A stretch of DNA of 9,153 nucleotides. It comes from CAYYTU01 sp964474655. Its GTDB lineage: Bacteria > Chloroflexota > Anaerolineae > B4-G1. Within the stretch, counting starts at the first letter, position 1; each line of letters starts with the position of its first letter. Position numbers and translations under genes: made by a program. The DNA lies in NCBI GenBank assembly GCA_964474655.1, contig CAYYTU010000096.1:1-9153 (forward strand), written 5' to 3'. This document shows, one piece after another, positions 5,344-9,153 of this stretch. The notes under the pieces are model-generated. The model saw only the letters and a program-made list of their open reading frames with translations. It was not told the DNA's origin and made no database searches.

Positions 5344-6396
5344 ATGGTACAACGTGGGCACCTGATTTTGATGAACGCCGATGACCTGCCGTATTTTACC
5401 GCCGATCTGCCCGGCGTCGGCGGCCAGATCAAGGTCGAGCCGGCCCACTTCGTGGTTGAGGAGATCCCGCTCTACGAGCCTTCCGGTCAGGGCCAGCACG
5501 TCTACGTACGCCTGTCCCGCGAGGGCTGGACCACACGTGCGCTCCAGAACGAGCTCGCTCAGCTCTTCGACCTGCGCGACGTCGACGTGGGCTGCGCAGG
5601 CCGCAAGGACAAACACGCCCGCACCACCCAGACCTTCTCGCTCAACATGCCGAACGCCGACGAGACCGAGGTCGCCCGCCGCATCGAGGAGGATCTCCCG
5701 GTCGAGCTGGCGTGGGTGCGCCGCCATCGGAACAAGATCAAGGCCGGGCACCTGCTGGGCAACCGCTTCCGCATAGTGGTGCTGGGACCGGGCGAGGAGG
5801 CGCTGCCGCGGGCCGAGGCGGTCGTGGAGGCCCTGCGCCGGCGCGGCTTGCCCAACTTTTACGGCCCGCAGCGCTTCGGGCGTGAGGGTGATAACGCTGA
5901 GCGCGGGCGCGAGATTCTGTTCACGGGCCGGGGGCCGCGCAAGCGCTGGCTGCGGCGGTTGTTGCTGCGGGCGTACCAATCGGCGCTGTTCAACACCTGG
6001 CTGGTGCGGCGCATCGAGCGCGGCTGGTTCGAGCGATTATTGACCGGCGACATCGCCAAGAAGCTCGATACCGGCGGCCTGTTCGAGGTCGAGGACGCCC
6101 AGGCCGAGCAAACCCGTTTCGAGCGCTACGAGATCACCTACACTGGCCCGATCTACGGCTCGCGGATGTGGTGGGCCGAGGGCGAGCCGGGCGATCTGGA
6201 GCGCGAGGTGCTGGAGCAGGCCGGCGTGACGGAGGAGATGCTCGACCGCGCCCATCTGAGCGGCAGCCGCCGCCGCGCCCGCCTGCTGCTGGATGATCTG
6301 ACAGTCGAGCCGCATCCCGATGGGCTCTTGTTCACTTTTAGCCTGCCCAAGGGCTCCTACGCCACGACCGTGCTGCGGGAGGTGATGAAACGATGA
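5344..6396 (+). CDS. truD: tRNA pseudouridine(13) synthase TruD
   Basis: This 350-residue cytoplasmic enzyme isomerises uridine 13 in the tRNA D-stem to pseudouridine. The catalytic motif is G86-R-K-D89-K-H-A-R-T-T-Q96, with D89 as the nucleophilic aspartate. Other family blocks are ANPEDF-like VEPAHFVVEEIP near 31-42, NFYGPQRFGREGDN, RAYQSALFNTWL and a C-terminal GSRRRARLLL...LPKGSYATTVLRE. Length equals that of the E. coli protein, and no domain is missing. The ATG at 5344 is preferred because GAGGTG (5335-5340) sits just upstream. A GTG at 5338 lies inside that ribosome site, and an ATG at 5371 would align better with E. coli TruD but lacks a Shine-Dalgarno. It is the first gene of the plus-strand operon, and its stop overlaps the next start by 4 bp (ATGA). 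Confidence 0.93.
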   Translation: MVQRGHLILMNADDLPYFTADLPGVGGQIKVEPAHFVVEEIPLYEPSGQGQHVYVRLSREGWTTRALQNELAQLFDLRDVDVGCAGRKDKHARTTQTFSLNMPNADETEVARRIEEDLPVELAWVRRHRNKIKAGHLLGNRFRIVVLGPGEEALPRAEAVVEALRRRGLPNFYGPQRFGREGDNAERGREILFTGRGPRKRWLRRLLLRAYQSALFNTWLVRRIERGWFERLLTGDIAKKLDTGGLFEVEDAQAEQTRFERYEITYTGPIYGSRMWWAEGEPGDLEREVLEQAGVTEEMLDRAHLSGSRRRARLLLDDLTVEPHPDGLLFTFSLPKGSYATTVLREVMKR

Positions 6397-6728
6397 AGAT
6401 TGCAAAAGGTATTGCGCTGCTGGGCGTGCTCGCGATGAGCGGCGTCCTGATCTACGCCTTCACCACCGGCAACTTCAACCAGGAGGGGAGCGTGTTGCTT
6501 TCGATGCCGTGGGGCATCGTCTCGCTGGTCGATCTCTACGTCGGCTTCACGCTCTTTTCCGGCTGGATCGTCTATCGGGAGCGGTCGCTCGTCCGCTCCG
6601 TCTTCTGGGTGGTCTTGATGATGACGCTGGGTTTCTTCACCGCCAGTCTTTACGTCTTCATCGCGCTGCAGACCAGCGGCGGCGAGTGGGGGCGCTTCTG
6701 GATGGGGCGGCGCTGGCAGCCGGAGTAG
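6393..6728 (+). CDS. Small three-helix membrane protein (DUF1475-like)
   Basis: This 111-residue protein is predicted to cross the inner membrane three times: about 5-25, 40-62 and 70-92. The central block, PWGIVSLVDLYVGF, followed by an aromatic stretch, a YRERS turn and an FWVVLMMTLG helix, resembles bacterial DUF1475-type proteins; this match is from memory. A conserved acidic residue within helix 2 (SLVDLY) is unusual for a purely structural helix. No function is known for the family. The start is fixed by the ATGA overlap with truD, and the stop lies 2 bp before the sigma factor, so all three are translationally linked. Confidence 0.75.
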   Translation: MKIAKGIALLGVLAMSGVLIYAFTTGNFNQEGSVLLSMPWGIVSLVDLYVGFTLFSGWIVYRERSLVRSVFWVVLMMTLGFFTASLYVFIALQTSGGEWGRFWMGRRWQPE

Positions 6729-6730
6729 AG

Positions 6731-7360
6731 ATGGCGGACGCGGCGACCGAGCGCACGAACGAGATATGGCTGGAGGCGTTGGGCGGGCCGGCGCCCAGCT
6801 CGGCGGCTCTGGACGACCTGCGCGACTATCTGGTGCGCGGCCTGGGCTATGCCCTGACCGACTACGGCGTGGCGGAAGCCGACCTGGAGGACTTCGCCCA
6901 GGAGGCGTTGCTGAAGATTCTGGACCATCTCGACACGTTCCGTGGCGAGAGCCGCTTCACGACCTGGGCGCAGAAGATCGCTGTGCACGAGGCGTTCACC
7001 GAGCTGCGCCGCAAACGCTGGGAGAACGTCTCGCTCCAGGAGCTCGTGGCCCGATACGAGGGCGACTTCACGCCGACGGTGCTGACCGATCGCGACCCCT
7101 CGCCGGAACAGCGCGTCACCCGGCAGATGCTGCTGGCCATGGTCCAGCGCCTGATCGCCGAGGAGCTGACGGAGAAACAACGCCAGGCGCTGATCGCGGT
7201 GATGATCGGCGGCATGCCGTTGCAGGAGGCTGCCCGTCGGATGGGTATCACGCGCAACGCGCTCTACAAGCGGCTGCACGACGCCCGCCAGCGGCTCCAG
7301 CGGCGCATACTGGACGAAGGACTCTCGCTCGACGAGGTGCTGGCGGCCTTCAAGACGTAA
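6731..7360 (+). CDS. ECF-type RNA polymerase sigma factor
   Basis: This 209-residue protein would direct RNA polymerase to a dedicated promoter set. Region 2 spans about 30-97, with DLEDFAQEALLKILDHLDTF followed by R71-G-E-S-R-F-T-T-W-A for -10 recognition and the RRKRW end. A variable linker (about 98-140) follows. Region 4 (about 147-193) includes LTEKQRQALIAVMIGGMPLQ and a helix-turn-helix, EAARRMGITRNALYKRLHDA. Regions 1.2 and 3 are absent, as in ECF factors. The open frame runs further upstream across the previous gene, but GGAG at 6722-6725 fixes the start at 6731. The gene 41 bp downstream encodes a zinc-binding protein that is the likely anti-sigma partner. The target regulon is unknown; the adjacent lipoprotein is one possible member. 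Confidence 0.9.
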   Translation: MADAATERTNEIWLEALGGPAPSSAALDDLRDYLVRGLGYALTDYGVAEADLEDFAQEALLKILDHLDTFRGESRFTTWAQKIAVHEAFTELRRKRWENVSLQELVARYEGDFTPTVLTDRDPSPEQRVTRQMLLAMVQRLIAEELTEKQRQALIAVMIGGMPLQEAARRMGITRNALYKRLHDARQRLQRRILDEGLSLDEVLAAFKT

Positions 7361-7372
7361 GAAGGACATGAG

Positions 7373-7405
7373 ATGACGCGTCTAAATTCCAGAGGTGAGC
7401 GATGA
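7373..7405 (+). CDS. Possible 10-codon leader peptide
   Basis: AAGGA (7362-7366) lies 6 bases before an ATG that opens a 10-residue frame, MTRLNSRGER. Its stop TGA overlaps the ATG of the anti-sigma-like gene (ATGA at 7402-7405). Translation of the leader could couple to that gene. It is very short and could be chance; the anti-sigma-like gene also has its own GAGGTGA site. Confidence 0.2.
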   Translation: MTRLNSRGER

Positions 7406-7635
7406 CGATTGAACCTGAGATGCTCAAAGCGATGGTGCATAAGGTCCTGACCACGCGGCCCGACGAGATCGGGTGCGCGGAATGTCTGGAACAGATGGAT
7501 CGCTTCGTGGAGCTGAAGCTGGCGGGCAAGGACGCCGCCGAGGCGATGCCCCTGGTTCAGGACCATCTGGCGCGTTGCCGTGACTGCCGCGAGGAGTTCG
7601 AGGCGCTGTTGACGGCACTGCGTGCCCTGGACTAA
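7402..7635 (+). CDS. Zinc-binding anti-sigma-like protein
   Basis: This 77-residue protein has C25-x2-C28 and then H55-x3-C59-x2-C62, the H-x3-C-x2-C core of zinc-finger (zf-HC2/ZAS) anti-sigma factors. It consists of this domain alone: there is no membrane helix, so it would act in the cytoplasm. It sits directly after the ECF sigma gene, the usual place for the partner that sequesters the sigma factor. Soluble ZAS proteins often respond to oxidants through their cysteines; whether that applies here is inference. GAGGTGA (7392-7398) precedes the ATG. The alternative, a sigma-linked zinc finger without inhibitory activity, cannot be excluded. Confidence 0.75.
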   Translation: MTIEPEMLKAMVHKVLTTRPDEIGCAECLEQMDRFVELKLAGKDAAEAMPLVQDHLARCRDCREEFEALLTALRALD

Positions 7636-7670
7636 AAAGCCGAATCCGAGTCGTCGAGGTAAGAGATTGC

Positions 7671-7731
7671 CCTCCCATCTCGTCTATGGCATGTAGGACA
7701 ACATTAAGGTATGACTATTAGAGATGGGAGG
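7671..7731 (+). promoter_or_regulatory. 11-bp inverted repeat sequestering a Shine-Dalgarno
   Basis: CCTCCCATCTC (7671-7681) and GAGATGGGAGG (7721-7731) are perfect inverted copies separated by 39 bases. The right arm contains GGGAGG (7726-7731), the Shine-Dalgarno of the lipoprotein gene starting at 7738. In RNA read through from the sigma operon, pairing of the arms would hide that site, while a transcript starting inside the loop would leave it free. The repeat could also be a DNA operator. No T run follows, so it is not a terminator. Confidence 0.6.
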
Positions 7732-7737
7732 TTCAGG

Positions 7738-8979
7738 ATGCGTACGCTCGAATGGATAGCGACTTTCGCCCTTTTGGTCCTGATAGCAAGCGCCTGCGCC
7801 GCGCCGACTGCGACGCCGGCGACGCCCGAGTTCACTCCGGTGCCAGACACTCCGGCGCCTAGCGCCACGCCCGCCCCTACGACCACCTCGCCGCCTTCGT
7901 ACGAAGCGCCGTCCTCCAGCGCGGCCGCTGAGTTCACGACCGACTTCAGCCAGCATACCGTGCCTTACGATCAGGTCTCGGAGGTCTTGCCCAAGGACCG
8001 CATCCCGGCCCTCGACGAGCCGACGTTCGTAGCCGTCGAGGAGGGTGACGCCTGGCTGGTCTCACAGGAGCCGGTGCTGGCGGTGCAGATCGGCGACGAG
8101 GCCCACGCTTACCCTCTTCAGATCCTGATGTGGCACGAGATCGTCAATGACGTGATAGACGGTATACCCGTGGCGGCGACTTACTGTCCGCTCTGCAACA
8201 CGGCTATCGCCTTCGAGCGCACCGTCGACTGGCAGGTGCTGGACTTCGGCACGACGGGCCGGCTGCGCTACAGCAACCTGATCATGTACGACCGTCAGAC
8301 GGAGAGTTGGTGGCAGCAGGCCACGGGTGAGGCCATCGCCGGTCAGTTCACGAGCCGACAGTTGACGTTCGCGCCCGCTGGACTGATCAGTTGGGCCGAC
8401 TTCAAGACGGCCTACCCGACGGGGCGGGTACTCTCGCGGGAGACCGGCCATAACCGTGACTATGGTCAGAACCCCTACGCCGGCTACGACGCCGAGGACG
8501 GAACGCCCTTCCTGTATGATGGGCCGGCGACGCCCGAGGACTTGCCACCGATGGCCCGCGTGCTGGGCGTCGTGCTGGATGGGGAGGCCGTGGCCTATCC
8601 CTACCAGACGTTGAGAGAGGTGCGTGTGGCCAACGACGCTGTGGGTGACGCGTCCGTCGTGGTGCTCTGGGAGCCTGGCGTAGCCTCGGCGATGGACAGC
8701 GCTCTGATCGCCGATGGGCGCGATGTCGGTGCAGCAGTGGCTTTCGAGCGCATGCTGGACGGCGAGCCACTGACCTTCGCGTTCGACGACGAGCGCGACC
8801 GCTTCATCGACGAACAGACCGGGAGCGCGTGGAACATACTGGGGCAGGCCGTGGACGGGCCGAGCGCGGGCAGGCAGTTGGAACCCATCGCCGGGCTCAA
8901 TAACTTCTGGTTCTCCTGGGCCGTGTTCCGACCGGAGACGCGCGTCTACAACGCCGATGTGACCTCGCCCGGCGAGTGA
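7738..8979 (+). CDS. Secreted lipoprotein, DUF3179 family
   Basis: This 413-residue protein has a lipoprotein signal (hydrophobic 6-19, then A-S-A-C20), so it should be anchored outside the cytoplasmic membrane. A Pro/Thr/Ser/Ala-rich tether (about 21-65) leads to a DUF3179 domain. Its signatures are AYPLQILMWHEIVND (124-138), TYCPLC with C150 and C153, FGTTGRL, and YDRQTESWWQQ (184-194). The CPLC pair could bind metal or form a redox disulphide; the family's function is unknown. The second half (about 275-404) looks like a diverged copy of the first without the cysteines. An ATG at 7711 is in frame, but GGGAGG 6 bases before 7738 and the compact signal peptide both favour 7738. It lies 102 bp past the sigma/anti-sigma pair and may belong to that regulon. 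Confidence 0.88.
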   Translation: MRTLEWIATFALLVLIASACAAPTATPATPEFTPVPDTPAPSATPAPTTTSPPSYEAPSSSAAAEFTTDFSQHTVPYDQVSEVLPKDRIPALDEPTFVAVEEGDAWLVSQEPVLAVQIGDEAHAYPLQILMWHEIVNDVIDGIPVAATYCPLCNTAIAFERTVDWQVLDFGTTGRLRYSNLIMYDRQTESWWQQATGEAIAGQFTSRQLTFAPAGLISWADFKTAYPTGRVLSRETGHNRDYGQNPYAGYDAEDGTPFLYDGPATPEDLPPMARVLGVVLDGEAVAYPYQTLREVRVANDAVGDASVVVLWEPGVASAMDSALIADGRDVGAAVAFERMLDGEPLTFAFDDERDRFIDEQTGSAWNILGQAVDGPSAGRQLEPIAGLNNFWFSWAVFRPETRVYNADVTSPGE

Positions 8980-9153
8980 ACACGACGCCGATCAGCCGTC
9001 CGAGGGATACAGAATCTACGGGATTTCGAAGCAGGTCGTCTAGCGAAAACGCTCTCAATGCTGCAGGGCGTGCTTAGACGCGAACAAGGCAAACAAAGCC
9101 AGGGTTGACGCGCCTGGCAAACAGGATTGAGGCACCTGGAGTGCCTAAGGGAG
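8980..9153. other. Intergenic flank with inverted repeats, no gene
   Basis: No gene is seen. GCCAGG (9098-9103) and CCTGGC (9113-9118) form a 6-bp stem with a 9-nt loop. The octamer GGCAAACA occurs at 9088-9095 and again at 9116-9123, 28 bp apart. A tighter palindrome follows at 9130-9146. No U-rich terminator for the lipoprotein gene is visible in this stretch. Confidence 0.45.
9130..9146. repeat. REP-like palindrome AGGCAC/GTGCCT
   Basis: AGGCAC (9130-9135) and GTGCCT (9141-9146) form a perfect 6-bp stem around CTGGA near the window edge. It resembles the other short palindromes of the window in size and placement. It may continue into a longer repeat beyond the end. Confidence 0.45.

Noticed and set aside
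6509..6730. Longer upstream start for the sigma factor
   Set aside because: It would overlap the membrane protein gene in another frame; the ribosome site at 6722-6725 and the region 2 position support the ATG at 6731.
6650..7369. 239-codon minus-strand open frame
   Set aside because: It is fully antisense to the sigma factor gene, low in complexity and without a recognisable domain.

Overview
The window is GC-rich bacterial DNA carrying nine convincing protein genes in two opposed blocks. The source is probably an anaerobic or facultative member of the Chloroflexota. This is inferred from the gene mix (a corrinoid methyltransferase operon, a DUF3179 lipoprotein, a TruD pseudouridine synthase) and from many short REP-like palindromes between genes. 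No rRNA or other taxonomic marker is present, so the assignment is tentative.

Minus-strand block (about 5071 down to 128). A promoter at 5043-5071 drives a corrinoid operon. In transcription order it encodes a B12-binding corrinoid protein (4333-4974), a UroD-fold methyltransferase (3054-4331, one base after the previous stop), and, after an 80-nt gap holding a strong hairpin, a RACo-type ASKHA/ferredoxin protein that reductively reactivates corrinoid (1138-2973). These are three of the four parts of a methyl-transfer pathway: a methyl donor is demethylated onto Co(I), and the activator repairs oxidised Co(II). The acceptor methyltransferase (MT II) is not in the window. The substrate is unknown. 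The methyltransferase has a single cysteine, so it cannot use the Zn-thiolate site of MtaA/MtbA. Farther downstream on the same strand, after a 302-bp gap, is an unrelated class I SAM methyltransferase (128-835).

The 302-bp gap (836-1137) is the densest non-coding stretch. It holds a row of five 22-23-bp degenerate direct repeats, a plus-strand promoter with a perfect TATAAT, and a 17-bp RNA hairpin with a short U run. Together these could encode a small RNA of roughly 75 nt.

Plus-strand block (5226 to 8979). A strong promoter (TTGACG, 18 bp, TATAAT) drives truD, a small three-helix membrane protein overlapping it by 4 bp, an ECF-type sigma factor 2 bp further on, and a 77-residue zinc-binding anti-sigma-like protein. 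About 100 bp later is a secreted lipoprotein of the DUF3179 family. Its Shine-Dalgarno lies inside the 3' arm of a perfect 11-bp inverted repeat, which suggests translational or operator control.

REP-like palindromes occur at 75-91, 3003-3034, 5124-5138, 5177-5195 and 9130-9146. No CRISPR array, tRNA, rRNA or intact mobile element was seen.
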